Below are positions 46,151-55,856 of a DNA stretch of 64,000 nt, piece by piece. The translations under genes and the position numbers were made by a program. Every line of letters begins with the position of its first letter. The first letter of the stretch is position 1. The DNA comes from Photobacterium rosenbergii (lineage in GTDB: Bacteria; Pseudomonadota; Gammaproteobacteria; Enterobacterales; Vibrionaceae), in the NCBI RefSeq assembly GCF_003026455.1, contig NZ_PYMB01000012.1, positions 1-64,000 on the forward strand, given 5' to 3'. Below the pieces are notes generated by a model. It had not been told where the DNA came from. It made no database searches and worked only from the letters and a program-made list of their open reading frames with translations.

Positions 46151-46741
46151 ATGGATAAATCGTTACGTCCCGAACGCTTGGATTGCGTTATGCCTGCAGC
46201 GGGCCTGTCTTCAAGGATGGGGGACTGGAAACTCATGCTACCTTACCAGCAGTACACAATCCTTGATGCAAGTATCGAAAATGCGCTCTCATTTTGTCGT
46301 CGGGTTATTTTGGTCGTTGGTTATCGTGGAGCAGAACTTATTGAAAAATATAAAGATGATCCAAGGGTCAAGATAGTCGTCAACGAAGATTATAAGGCTG
46401 GTATGTTTAGTTCAATCCAGCAGGGAGTCCGCCATGTAGAGAGCGACTATTTCTTTATTACCCATGGTGATATGCCTTGCGTTCCGCCGCATATTTTCCG
46501 TGAGGTATGGTTTGAAAGAGGCGGCTGCACGGTTTTTCCCGGTACTGCCGTAAAGCCAGGGCATCCGGTGTTGATCCCTTGCCGACTGAAGAACATGGTG
46601 CTCAATGCCAATATTCATGCGTCGATGAAGAAGATTATCTTCCGCTATCCGGTGAAGTACTTGGGGTTGGACTGTGACGAAATATATTTAGATGTCGATA
46701 CACCGCAAGCTTATGAAGAGTTGCGTGCAGTGTCACAATAG
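46151..46741 (+). CDS. ygfJ: Molybdenum cofactor nucleotidyltransferase MocA/YgfJ
   Basis: Transfers CMP (or a related nucleotide) to molybdopterin, giving the dinucleotide cofactor used by xanthine dehydrogenase-type enzymes. The 196-aa protein begins with the nucleotidyltransferase motif MPAAGLSSRMGDWKLMLPY, has ITHGDMPCVPPHIFR for metal and substrate, and GHPVLIP. GGAG lies 11 bases before this ATG; the GTG one codon upstream has better spacing and may be the true start. Partner of yqeB-yqeC. Confidence 0.87.
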   Translation: MDKSLRPERLDCVMPAAGLSSRMGDWKLMLPYQQYTILDASIENALSFCRRVILVVGYRGAELIEKYKDDPRVKIVVNEDYKAGMFSSIQQGVRHVESDYFFITHGDMPCVPPHIFREVWFERGGCTVFPGTAVKPGHPVLIPCRLKNMVLNANIHASMKKIIFRYPVKYLGLDCDEIYLDVDTPQAYEELRAVSQ

Positions 46742-46742
46742 T

Positions 46743-46888
46743 GCTATCAACTTGATAGCTGATAATAGGCTTATTATCAATCTGATATTGAGATTACATT
46801 TTTCTCACATTTTCCATTTTATTTTTATCATATAGTTATTTTCTCATGGTCGATAATTTCTATCATAATAGTTGATATCAAACTGATA
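46743..46888. promoter_or_regulatory. Three putative YgeV/XdhR enhancer sites upstream of ygfK
   Basis: TATCA-ACT-TGATA (46745-46757, inside a perfect 17-bp palindrome 46743-46759), TATCA-ATC-TGATA (46775-46787) and TATCA-AAC-TGATA (46876-46888). Extra half sites occur at 46861 and near 46902. They sit in the 449-base mocA-ygfK intergenic region, 190-340 bases upstream of the sigma54 element. Confidence 0.68.
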
Positions 46889-47080
46889 GCTTTTTATTAA
46901 TATGATAGCAATTTCCTTCTAATCAATAATCATCCTCATTTGGCGTGAATTATTGTTTGAGCTTTTCTTGTTCTCTATAAATTTGTTTGTTTGTCACCTG
47001 TCACAAAAAGCAGTGAACTTTCGACTTTGCTCACGAAATTCATTAATAAAACCGCAGGTTTTGGCGGGGCTGAAAAAGTT

Positions 47081-47096
47081 TGGCTCAGTAGTTGCT
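47081..47096 (+). promoter_or_regulatory. Sigma54 promoter for ygfK-ssnA-molybdenum hydroxylase operon
   Basis: TGGCTCA-GTAG-TTGCT matches the TGGCACG-N4-TTGCW consensus at all invariant positions; best -24/-12 element in the window. The predicted start is near 47107, giving an 85-base leader before ygfK. Confidence 0.72.
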
Positions 47097-47190
47097 CTTT
47101 AGCCATTAACTAATTTTCAAACTATTAGCCCTACACATTGCGCAAATTAATGTGCCTAGAAGAACAAGAAAAGCATCAAGGAGATCTATC

Positions 47191-50100
47191 ATGGGAGATA
47201 TCATGCGCCCCGTTCCGTTCGGTGAGCTACTTAACCGAATGTTTAGTGAATACAAGCAGAGCAAATCTATCTTCGGTATTCCAGAGAAGCAGTTCTACCG
47301 CAAAGCAAGCAAAGAATCACTGGCGGTTTGGGGAGAGTATTGTGAAACCCCTGTTGGTCCTGCCGCTGGCCCACACACCCAGTTAGCCCAGAATATCATT
47401 ACCTCTTGGCTTGCAGGCGGCCGCTTTATGGAGCTGAAAACAGTCCAGAAGCTTGATCAGCTGGAGATTGCCAAACCGTGTATCGATGCTGAGGATGAGT
47501 GTTTCAATACCGAATGGTCGACAGAATTCACCCTGCTTAAAGCTTATGATGAATACCTTAAAGCGTGGATTGCCCTCCACTTGCTAGAAGAAGTGTTCGC
47601 GCCAAGAACCGATGGCGAAGCTAAGTCTTTCATCTTTAACATGAGTGTCGGCTACGATCTGTCAGGGATCCAAACACCGCCGATGCAGAAATACATTCAC
47701 GATATGCTCGACTCTAGCGAGCACCCAAGTTTCCATGCCTACATCAGCGAGCTGAAAACCTTTATCCAGGATCCTGAGTTCATTCGCGAATACCAGCTTG
47801 AAGATAGAGTGGATCATCTCAATGCTATGGTCGAAGCGATCCCTGCCCAGCTTACCCGTGGTGTGACACTATCCACCATGCACGGTTGCCCTCCACACGA
47901 AATCGAAGCTATCTGCCGTTACATGATTGAAGACAAGGGTATCAATACCTTTGTTAAGCTAAACCCAACCCTATTGGGCTTTGAGCGTGTGCGCGGCATC
48001 CTCGACAATGCAGGCTTTGATTATGTGGCACTGAGCGAAGAGTCTTTCAGCCACGACCTGCAAATCAATGATGCCAAAGCTATGCTGCACCGCTTGGTAG
48101 ACTTGGGTAAAGAGAAGGGCATTGGCTTTGGTGTTAAACTTACCAACACCCTAGGGACTATCAACAAGAAAGGCCGCCTCCCAGACAAAGAAATGTACAT
48201 GTCTGGCCGTGCATTGTTCCCGCTTTCAATTAATGTCGCTCTGGAACTGTCCCGCGAATTCAATGGTACCTTGCCTATTTCTTATTCGGGCGGTGCGAGC
48301 AAATTCAACATCAAAGAGATCTTCGACGCAGGTATCCGTCCTATCACCATGGCAACGGATCTGCTTAAGCCGGGTGGTTACCTTCGCCTGTCTGATTGTG
48401 CCAAAGAGCTAGAAGGCAGCGATGAGTGGGGCATGGGCAAAGTGGACTTGGTCAAGCTAGAAGCGTTGGCAGCGAAGTCGCTTGATGCCGAATACGTCCA
48501 GAAAGAGTGGCGTGGACCTGAAGAAATCAGTGTGAAGAAAGCGGTTCCGCTGACCGACTGTTATGTTGCCCCTTGTGTCACAGCCTGTCCGATCAGTCAG
48601 GATATTCCTGAGTACATCCGTCTGATGGGTGAGCACAAGTACACCGAAGCGCTTGAAGTGATTTATGCGCGCAACGCCTTGCCTTCTATCACAGGCCATA
48701 TCTGTGATCACCAGTGCCAGTACAACTGTACCCGTCGTGACTACGAAGGGGCGTTGAATATCCGTGAAATGAAGAAAATCGCCCTCGCCAAAGGTTGGGA
48801 TGAGTACAAAGCCAAGTGGCATGAGCCAAGCCTAGATACAGCCAAACATCCTGTGGCGGTGATTGGTGCCGGTCCTGCTGGTTTATCTGCAGCTTACTTC
48901 ATGGCACGTGCTGGCCATCCGGTGACGGTGTTTGAGAAAGAGAAAAACGCTGGTGGGGTAGTGAAAAACATTATTCCTCAGTTCCGTATTCCAGCCGAGG
49001 CCATTGAGCACGATATCCAGTTTGTCAGGGATCACGGCGTCAATATCGAATACGGCTGCAACCCGGATCTGACCGTCGATGTGCTCAAGCAGAGCGGCTT
49101 CAAGTATGTCTGTTTGGGCATAGGTGCTGATAAAGGCAACCCAATCTCATTGGCGGGTGATAACACCAATATCTACAAGTCATTGGAATTCCTACGCAGC
49201 TTCAATGACGGCGAAGAACTCAAGCTTGGCAAACACGTTGCGGTTGTCGGTGCCGGTAACACCGCAATGGACAGTGCCCGCGCTGCATTGAAAGTGGATG
49301 GCGTTGAGAAGGTCACTATCCTGTACCGCCGTACTATCGCGGAAATGCCAGCTTACAAGGAAGAGTACGAAGAAGCTGTGGAAGATGGCGTTCAGTTCAT
49401 GTTCCTAACCAACCCAGAGCAGTTCGATGCCGATGGCAAACTGACCGCGCGCGTGATGGAGTTGGGTGAACCTGATGAGAAAGGCCGTCGCCGTCCTGTC
49501 GCAACAGATATGACTGTTGATCTTCAGGTTGATGCCTTGATTACGGCTGTCGGTGAGCAGTCCAACTGCGATGTCCTCTCCCGAATGGGTATCCCTATGG
49601 GCGAAGATGGCTGGCCGGTTGTTGACCGTGAAAGCTGTGAGACTGCGGTAGAGAATGTGTTCTTGATGGGTGATGCCCACACCGGCCCTTCATCAATCGT
49701 ATCGGCAATTTCTGGTGGTCGTAAGGCGGCAACCACTATCTTGGCCCGTGAAGCACAGGCCGATGAGCAGCTTGAAGCGAAATCCGATGTTAGGGTAGAG
49801 GCAGTATATGCCCGTAAGGGTGATATTCAGGTCAAGCTGATTGAAGCCAACAAGCTGGAAGAAGCAGACCGCGAGCAATTTATCGAGCAGGAAGCAAAAC
49901 GTTGTCTGGAATGTTCTTACATCTGTAGCAAGTGTGTGGATGTGTGTCCGAACCGTGCCAACATTTCGCTGCCAATTCCGGGCTTCCGTGACCAGTTCCA
50001 GACCCTACACCTCGATGCGTACTGTAACGAGTGTGGTAACTGTGCCCAGTTCTGCCCATGGGACAGCAAGCCGTACAAAGACAAGTTCACGCTGTTCAAC

Positions 50101-50307
50101 CTGCGTGAAGACTTTACCAACAGCACCAATGCCGGTTTCTTCGTCGAAGGTGATGAAGTACTGGTCCGTAGCCAAAGTGAGATTTATTCCTTCCGGATTA
50201 ATGAGCAGGGCAATGTGGACATGCCAGAGTCGCTCGCTGATGAAGCGACGATTATTAACTATGTCATGGCTAACCACAGCTACCTGCTTGGCAAAGTAGA
50301 TGTTTAG
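47191..50307 (+). CDS. ygfK: YgfK, multidomain iron-sulfur flavoprotein oxidoreductase
   Basis: Historically named putative selenate reductase; in purine clusters it is expected to reduce a purine-derived ring, in the manner of dihydropyrimidine dehydrogenase. The 1038-aa protein has an N-terminal TIM-barrel PreA-like domain (about 1-420). A cysteine-rich GltD-type domain follows from about 450 (CYVAPCVTACPI, ICDHQCQYNC), with FAD site VIGAGPAGLSAAY and NADPH site VVGAGNTAMDSA. C-terminal 4Fe-4S sites are CLECSYICSKCVDVCP and CNECGNCAQFCP. AAGGAG precedes the ATG at 47191; the open frame extends 13 codons upstream. First gene of a five-gene operon. Confidence 0.92.
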   Translation: MGDIMRPVPFGELLNRMFSEYKQSKSIFGIPEKQFYRKASKESLAVWGEYCETPVGPAAGPHTQLAQNIITSWLAGGRFMELKTVQKLDQLEIAKPCIDAEDECFNTEWSTEFTLLKAYDEYLKAWIALHLLEEVFAPRTDGEAKSFIFNMSVGYDLSGIQTPPMQKYIHDMLDSSEHPSFHAYISELKTFIQDPEFIREYQLEDRVDHLNAMVEAIPAQLTRGVTLSTMHGCPPHEIEAICRYMIEDKGINTFVKLNPTLLGFERVRGILDNAGFDYVALSEESFSHDLQINDAKAMLHRLVDLGKEKGIGFGVKLTNTLGTINKKGRLPDKEMYMSGRALFPLSINVALELSREFNGTLPISYSGGASKFNIKEIFDAGIRPITMATDLLKPGGYLRLSDCAKELEGSDEWGMGKVDLVKLEALAAKSLDAEYVQKEWRGPEEISVKKAVPLTDCYVAPCVTACPISQDIPEYIRLMGEHKYTEALEVIYARNALPSITGHICDHQCQYNCTRRDYEGALNIREMKKIALAKGWDEYKAKWHEPSLDTAKHPVAVIGAGPAGLSAAYFMARAGHPVTVFEKEKNAGGVVKNIIPQFRIPAEAIEHDIQFVRDHGVNIEYGCNPDLTVDVLKQSGFKYVCLGIGADKGNPISLAGDNTNIYKSLEFLRSFNDGEELKLGKHVAVVGAGNTAMDSARAALKVDGVEKVTILYRRTIAEMPAYKEEYEEAVEDGVQFMFLTNPEQFDADGKLTARVMELGEPDEKGRRRPVATDMTVDLQVDALITAVGEQSNCDVLSRMGIPMGEDGWPVVDRESCETAVENVFLMGDAHTGPSSIVSAISGGRKAATTILAREAQADEQLEAKSDVRVEAVYARKGDIQVKLIEANKLEEADREQFIEQEAKRCLECSYICSKCVDVCPNRANISLPIPGFRDQFQTLHLDAYCNECGNCAQFCPWDSKPYKDKFTLFNLREDFTNSTNAGFFVEGDEVLVRSQSEIYSFRINEQGNVDMPESLADEATIINYVMANHSYLLGKVDV

Positions 50308-50321
50308 TGAGGAGCCAGGGA

Positions 50322-51650
50322 ATGTTAGTACTCAGAAACGCAACAGCAGTGCAGTTTGAGCCTGCACTGATCAAAGAAGGCGTCGATATTGTTATCGATG
50401 GTGACAAAATCAAGGAAGTTGGCGCCAATTTGGCCGCCAACTACCCAGATGCCCAAGTCAAAGACATGAAGGGCAAGATGGTGATGCCGGGTATTGTCTG
50501 CTCTCACAACCACTTCTACTCCGGGCTGGCACGCGGGATCATGGCCGATATCAAGCCAAGTCCTGACTTCATCTCGATACTGAAGAACCTGTGGTGGCGG
50601 ATGGACAGGGCATTGGATGAAGAAGCCTTGTACTACAGCGGTCTTATATGTTCGCTGGAAGCCATCAAGTGCGGTTGTTCATCGGTGATTGACCATCATG
50701 CCTCGCCGAACTATATCGCCGGCTCGCTTAATACACTACGCAAAGGCTTCCTAAAAGCCGGTCTGCGTGGCATGACTTGTTTCGAGACCACGGACCGTAA
50801 CCACGGCATGAAAGAGATGGTGGCAGGCGTCGAGGAAAATATCGCGTTTGCCCAGTTGATTGACCGTGCCAAGGAAAACGGCGAAGAACCTTACTTGGTT
50901 GAAGCCCATATCGGTGCCCATGCACCGTTTACGGTGAGCAATGACGGTTTGGCGATGATGGCCGAAGCGGTACAGGCAACCGGACGTGGTATCCATGTTC
51001 ACGTAGCTGAAGATCGCTATGACGTGACCCACAGCCACCATCATTACAGCCAGGATATTGTCGAGCGCTTGGACAGCTTCGGCTTGATCAACGAGAAAAC
51101 CCTTTTGGCACACGGCTTGTTCTTGTCAGAAAAAGACATCGCCATCCTCAACGCCAAAAACGGTTTCTTGGTCCACAATGCCCGTTCGAATATGAACAAC
51201 AACGTGGGCTACAACGACAAACTGACCCGCTTCCAGAACGTGGCATTGGGTACGGATGGTATCGGCGCAGACATGTTCGAAGAGCTCAAGTTCGCCTTCT
51301 TCAAGCATCGTGATGCAGGCGGTCCATTATGGCCAGACAGCTTCCTGCGCCACCTGTGGAACGGTAACGAAATTCTTGCCCGTAACTTCGGCGCGAAATT
51401 CGGTCGCCTGGATGCAGGTAACAAGGCCGACCTGACCATACTGGATTACACCAGTCCGACACCGCTGGTGGCAGACAACCTACCGGGCCATATTGCCTTT
51501 GGTTTCAATGCCGGTAACGTTAATAGCGTAGTGGTTGAAGGTCGCTTCGTTTACGAAAACCGTGAGTTCCCATTCGATGTGGCACCAATTTACGCAGAGG
51601 CGCGCAAGGTAGCGATGCGTTTATGGCAAACCATGGATAAATTGGACTAA
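50322..51650 (+). CDS. ssnA: SsnA, putative aminohydrolase of the purine pathway
   Basis: Metal-dependent amidohydrolase of 442 aa in the ATZ/TRZ superfamily. It shows HNH in IVCSHNHFYSG, IHVHVAED, LLAHGLF and ALGTDGIGADM. The E. coli homologue lies in the same place after ygfK. It probably hydrolyses or deaminates an intermediate produced by YgfK. The start at MLVLRN follows GAGGAG; 14 bases separate it from ygfK and 14 from the next gene. Confidence 0.9.
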   Translation: MLVLRNATAVQFEPALIKEGVDIVIDGDKIKEVGANLAANYPDAQVKDMKGKMVMPGIVCSHNHFYSGLARGIMADIKPSPDFISILKNLWWRMDRALDEEALYYSGLICSLEAIKCGCSSVIDHHASPNYIAGSLNTLRKGFLKAGLRGMTCFETTDRNHGMKEMVAGVEENIAFAQLIDRAKENGEEPYLVEAHIGAHAPFTVSNDGLAMMAEAVQATGRGIHVHVAEDRYDVTHSHHHYSQDIVERLDSFGLINEKTLLAHGLFLSEKDIAILNAKNGFLVHNARSNMNNNVGYNDKLTRFQNVALGTDGIGADMFEELKFAFFKHRDAGGPLWPDSFLRHLWNGNEILARNFGAKFGRLDAGNKADLTILDYTSPTPLVADNLPGHIAFGFNAGNVNSVVVEGRFVYENREFPFDVAPIYAEARKVAMRLWQTMDKLD

Positions 51651-51664
51651 TGTGAGATCCCGTT

Positions 51665-53881
51665 ATGGATACGGTCAATACGCACTTCAAGTGGGAGGAA
51701 GCCACAGGAGCTGCGAAATATATTGCCGATCGCCATTACGAGGGACTATTAGAAGGGCGGTTTTACCGCTCTTCTTGCCCTCGCGGGCGGATCAAATCGG
51801 TAACACTTCCAACCTTGCCTGACGGCTACCATATCTTCGGCGCTAATGATGTCCCCGGACAAAATGTCCTGCCGATCGTTGAGATCGACTGGCCAGCTTT
51901 CGCCGATCAAGAAGTACGGTTTGTCGGTCAGGTGATCTTCTTGGTTGTCGGGCCTGATCCTGATGTTGTTGACGAGTTGCTTGGCGAGATCGCCATCGAA
52001 TACGACGCCCTGGAGCCAGCCTATACGATTGAACAATCCAAAGCGCTAAAGGACGGCGCAATCCATGCTGATGACAACGTGCTAGATACCCATATGCTGC
52101 ACAAAGGGGATATCGACGCAGGTTTTGCCAAGGCTGTCACCATAATCGAAGAGACCTGCTCGACCGGTTACCAGGAGCACATTTACCTCGAGACCCAAGG
52201 TGCCGTTTGCTATCCACAAGATGGCAAAGTGGTGCTGGAAGGCTCGATGCAATGCCCTTGGTATGTCCACCACACCATGGCGGTCGTACTCGGCCATGAC
52301 AACGTTAGGGCAATCCAGTGTCCGACTGGTGGTGGCTTCGGCGGTAAGGAAGACTTTCCCGATGTGCTGGCAGCGCCTCTGGCAGTAGCCGTTGAGAGGT
52401 TGCAACAGCCAGTCAGGATCATTTTCGAGCGTGGCGAAGATATTGCTACCACCTCAAAACGTCACCCTGTCACTTTTCACTATAAAACCGGTGTCGATGC
52501 CGACGGCAAGATTGTTGCCATGGATATCAAGTTCGATGTCAATGCCGGGGCCTACCTGAGCCTGTCTGGCATTGTGCTGCAACGCTCTATCACAACCGCA
52601 ACCAATGTGTATGACATTCCCAACGTCAGGGTTGAAGGGCATGCGTGGGCGACCAATACCGTACCGACTGGCGCGTTCCGTGGTTTTGGTTCGCCGCAGA
52701 ACTGCTTCTGTATGGAAACCCATATCCACCATGTGGCCAAGAAGATAGGTGCCGATCCGGTAGCGTTCAAGCAGCAGCACTTCTTGACCTCTGACTCCCA
52801 TTCTTTGACCGGGGCGGAGATATTCGGTGAGCTGGTTCTCGAAGAGATACTGCAAAAAGTGCTCGATATGTCGGGATATGAGCGAAAATTCGACGAATTT
52901 AATCGGCTAAACCAGAACCCAAGTCAACCTGAGTGTTTGGAAATACGTAAAGGGATTGGCCTAGCGGTATTCCAGCATGGTTGTGGGTTTGCCGGAGACT
53001 TGGAAGATACTCTTGTCAGGGCCAAGGTCAAATTGCTCAAAGATGCTGAGGACAAGGTCCAGATATTGGCCTCTAATACCGACATTGGCCAAGGTTTGAG
53101 CCTAACGTTCCGTAAGATTGTGGCCGATACCCTAGAAAAGCCACTTGATGATATCCAAATAGCCGTACCAGATACTGGGGTTGTGCCTGATTCCGGCCCA
53201 ACGGTCGCTTCCCGCTCGATTCTGATTGTCGGTTACATCCTCGAAAAAGCAGCGAAAAAGCTTAAAAAATCTTGGATTGACGGTGAAGCGCAGGAGTTGG
53301 AAGAGGTTTACTGCAAACCGGATTATCACCAGTGGGATCAAAATACCTACCAAGGCAATGCCTATCAGGCGACCAGCTACGGCGCTAACGTGGTCGAGGT
53401 TGAGGTCGATATGGCAACAGGTGAAGCGGAAATTACTGGCGCTTGGGCCGTGTATGACATTGGTAAAGCCATCGACGGCACCATATTCAGGGGCCAGATT
53501 GAAGGCGGCTTGGTACAGGCGCTGGGATACGGCAGTTGCGAGAAGCTGGAGATGACCCAAGATGGCGTTTTTGCCCAGCGTTCGATGGCCGATTATGTGA
53601 TCCCAACGGCACTCGATGTACCGGCTATCGGTAGCGATCTTGTCGACAACCCTTACCCATATGGGCCTAACGGTGCCAAAGGTGGTGGTGAATTGACCCA
53701 CAACGGCGGGGCTGCAGCCTTTGTTGCAGCGGTTGAAAATGCCATTGGTGTGCCTTTGTCATCCATTCCGGCAACACCGGAGAAGATATGTGAGGCTTTA
53801 GCCAGTCGCTCGGCTGAGCTGAATGGGTCTGGCCTAGATGGATCGGGCCCTGGTAATGGAGCGCCGAAGTATGAAGATTGA
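51665..53881 (+). CDS. Molybdenum hydroxylase large subunit (XdhD-like)
   Basis: Molybdopterin-binding subunit of a second xanthine-dehydrogenase-type enzyme, 738 aa. Motifs: GGGFGGKEDFPD, GAFRGFGSPQN, NTDIGQGLSLTF and the catalytic glutamate in GAKGGGELTHNGG. In E. coli the equivalent XdhD is one ~950-aa protein with the 2Fe-2S domain at its N-terminus; here that domain is a separate downstream gene. The C-terminal tail is glycine/serine-rich. The substrate is presumably a purine; exact reaction unknown. Weak ribosome site, so coupling to ssnA is likely. Confidence 0.88.
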   Translation: MDTVNTHFKWEEATGAAKYIADRHYEGLLEGRFYRSSCPRGRIKSVTLPTLPDGYHIFGANDVPGQNVLPIVEIDWPAFADQEVRFVGQVIFLVVGPDPDVVDELLGEIAIEYDALEPAYTIEQSKALKDGAIHADDNVLDTHMLHKGDIDAGFAKAVTIIEETCSTGYQEHIYLETQGAVCYPQDGKVVLEGSMQCPWYVHHTMAVVLGHDNVRAIQCPTGGGFGGKEDFPDVLAAPLAVAVERLQQPVRIIFERGEDIATTSKRHPVTFHYKTGVDADGKIVAMDIKFDVNAGAYLSLSGIVLQRSITTATNVYDIPNVRVEGHAWATNTVPTGAFRGFGSPQNCFCMETHIHHVAKKIGADPVAFKQQHFLTSDSHSLTGAEIFGELVLEEILQKVLDMSGYERKFDEFNRLNQNPSQPECLEIRKGIGLAVFQHGCGFAGDLEDTLVRAKVKLLKDAEDKVQILASNTDIGQGLSLTFRKIVADTLEKPLDDIQIAVPDTGVVPDSGPTVASRSILIVGYILEKAAKKLKKSWIDGEAQELEEVYCKPDYHQWDQNTYQGNAYQATSYGANVVEVEVDMATGEAEITGAWAVYDIGKAIDGTIFRGQIEGGLVQALGYGSCEKLEMTQDGVFAQRSMADYVIPTALDVPAIGSDLVDNPYPYGPNGAKGGGELTHNGGAAAFVAAVENAIGVPLSSIPATPEKICEALASRSAELNGSGLDGSGPGNGAPKYED

Positions 53882-54341
53882 ATTCTATCTCAATAGCCAC
53901 CTTGTCGTTGTCGACGTAGATCCGATGCAGTCTTTGCTCCACACCCTGCGCGGCACCATGAACCATACCGCAACCAAAGAAGGCTGCGGGGAAGGGGAGT
54001 GCGGAGCTTGCTCCGTGCTATTCAACAACCGCTTGGTCAACGCCTGTATGATGCCTATCGGCCAGGTGCAAGGCGGTGATGTAATGACTCTGGAAGGGCT
54101 GCGCCAGACTGAAAAAGGTCAATGCGTGATTAACGCGTTGCTCGAGGCCAAGGGGGTTCAGTGCGGGTTCTGTACGCCGGGTATGGTGCTGGCACTCTAT
54201 GCCTTGCTGGAAGTCGACCCTAACCCGACAGAGCAGGCTATCCGCACCGCGATTTCCGGCAATCTTTGTCGCTGTACCGGATACGGCATGATAGTCGAAG
54301 CGGCCAAGATTGCGGCCCAGAAAGGAGAAGGCTTATGGTAA
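53871..54341 (+). CDS. Molybdenum hydroxylase 2Fe-2S subunit
   Basis: The 156-aa iron-sulfur subunit has both clusters intact: CGEGECGACSVL...C and CGFCTPGMVLA...CRCTGY. Its ATG lies inside the previous gene (11-base overlap) and is preceded by GGAG. The frame extends upstream to 53838 but only into the preceding coding sequence. Confidence 0.93.
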   Translation: MKIEFYLNSHLVVVDVDPMQSLLHTLRGTMNHTATKEGCGEGECGACSVLFNNRLVNACMMPIGQVQGGDVMTLEGLRQTEKGQCVINALLEAKGVQCGFCTPGMVLALYALLEVDPNPTEQAIRTAISGNLCRCTGYGMIVEAAKIAAQKGEGLW

Positions 54342-55213
54342 ATGTCTATCGGCCTGAAACACTGGCGCAGGCATTGGATACCCTGTCGATGGGCAAGCTG
54401 ACAGTATTTTCCGGTGGTACGGACTTGATGGTACAGCATGGTGTCAGGGCAGGGATGTCACCAAAGTTCGAGCAAGATGTATTGTTCGTTGATGCCATTG
54501 ATGAGTTGCAGTACATTGCATCTGATGAGCAGCAAGAGCAAGCCTTGTACATCGGAGCCGGGGTGGTGTTGGCAGATATCGAGCAGCACCCGTTGGTGCC
54601 TTCGGTACTTCGCCAGAGCGTTGCCAAAATTGCCGCACCAGCGTTGCGTAACCGCGCTACGCTTGCAGGCAATATCTGTAATGCCTCGCCAGCTGCTGAC
54701 TCTTTGCCAGCCTTGTATGTGCTCGATGCCCGTGTGGTGTTGTCATCTATACGCGGGCAGCGGGAAATGCCATTGGAAGATTTTATCATGGCACCAAGGG
54801 TGACCGCCCTTAAGCCCGATGAAATGCTCACCCACATTGTGATACCGCAGCATGACTTGCCTGAGGAGTTCTACCACAAGGTCGGCACCCGGGCTGCTAA
54901 TGCCCTGAGCAAGTTATCGGTGGCAGGTATGGCCCGTATCAAACGCTACCCCAAGAAAGCCCCTGTCCTCGAAGAGTGGCGGGTCGCCTTTGGCGCAGTC
55001 GGCCCAACGGTGGTGCGCAGCCGCGAGCTGGAATCCTTGGTCGTCGGCCAATCTTTGCAAACATTGGCCAAGTCCGGCTTTATTGAACAGGTCGTTGGCT
55101 GTTACCGTGAAATCATCCGCCCAATCGATGATCAGCGCTCAACTGCCGCCTACCGCCAGCAAGCCTCGCTTAATCTCTTAACCCGATGGCTCGAGGAGTT
55201 ATCAAGGCGCTAA
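54335..55213 (+). CDS. ygfM: Molybdenum hydroxylase FAD subunit (YgfM-like)
   Basis: The 292-aa FAD-binding subunit of the CO-dehydrogenase medium-chain family. It shows the flavin motifs VFSGGTDLMVQHG near 27 and APALRNRATLAGNICNASPAADSLPAL near 105. AAAGGAG lies upstream and the start overlaps the previous stop by seven bases. It completes a three-subunit enzyme and is the last gene before a strong terminator. Confidence 0.92.
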   Translation: MVNVYRPETLAQALDTLSMGKLTVFSGGTDLMVQHGVRAGMSPKFEQDVLFVDAIDELQYIASDEQQEQALYIGAGVVLADIEQHPLVPSVLRQSVAKIAAPALRNRATLAGNICNASPAADSLPALYVLDARVVLSSIRGQREMPLEDFIMAPRVTALKPDEMLTHIVIPQHDLPEEFYHKVGTRAANALSKLSVAGMARIKRYPKKAPVLEEWRVAFGAVGPTVVRSRELESLVVGQSLQTLAKSGFIEQVVGCYREIIRPIDDQRSTAAYRQQASLNLLTRWLEELSRR

Positions 55214-55257
55214 CAGACTTACTCCCTTACTTGTATTTACTTTGTTACCTTTTGGTT

Positions 55258-55282
55258 GGGGCCGCAAGGCCCCTTTTTTTTT
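55258..55282 (+). terminator. Terminator of the ygfK operon
   Basis: GGGGCC-GCAA-GGCCCC followed by nine T residues. Confidence 0.95.
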
Positions 55283-55322
55283 GGTTGAGTTCCAAACTCG
55301 CTTTTACCCTTTCCTTATTGCG

Positions 55323-55856
55323 CTATTCATTTTTACGACCATACCATTCTTGAAAGTGGGCTCTTTCAGCACTGCATTGTTGTAAGGTTAAGGTTTTTAT
55401 TTGGTGATCGGATGTACCACCTCGGCCCCGCTTAGTAGTGAGCCCCGAGGATAGGCATAAGTTACGATTTGTTATTGGACGAATTAACCCCTCAACTGTT
55501 AACTCAATTTGCTGAAGCTCACTGTCATTGCATTTATTGAGGTTTAGTTGAGCGCCAACAGATATAGCACTAAATTCTGCGCACAGACCAAAATGGGGGA
55601 GGTAAAACTGATTGTGGGCGAGTTTCTTTGAGTCAAATACTTGATCAATGCCTAAATCACCACGGTAGCTATAACACGTATGGGACTGTAGTGGTTTATC
55701 AATGGTAGCATTTTCGCCCTGTCCAACCATATCTAAGCAATAGCTACTCAAAAAACCATCAAGTTGATGTTTTTGTGCGATTTCCACATTTTGTGCCATT
55801 GCGATTGGTAGGCTGGATGTGAACGTAATCGACAATGCCAAAAGTAGGCGATTCAT
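55323..55856 (-). CDS. Secreted ricin-B-like (beta-trefoil) protein
   Basis: The 177-aa product has a signal peptide (to about residue 21, ending AMA). It shows a repeating C-x-C/Q pattern (YCLDMVG...SHTCYSY, LCAEFSA...LNLNKC, LCLSSG...LTLQQC), as in ricin-type carbohydrate-binding domains. The match is by pattern only. AT-rich compared with the purine genes. Confidence 0.55.
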   Translation of the reverse strand: MNRLLLALSITFTSSLPIAMAQNVEIAQKHQLDGFLSSYCLDMVGQGENATIDKPLQSHTCYSYRGDLGIDQVFDSKKLAHNQFYLPHFGLCAEFSAISVGAQLNLNKCNDSELQQIELTVEGLIRPITNRNLCLSSGLTTKRGRGGTSDHQIKTLTLQQCSAERAHFQEWYGRKNE

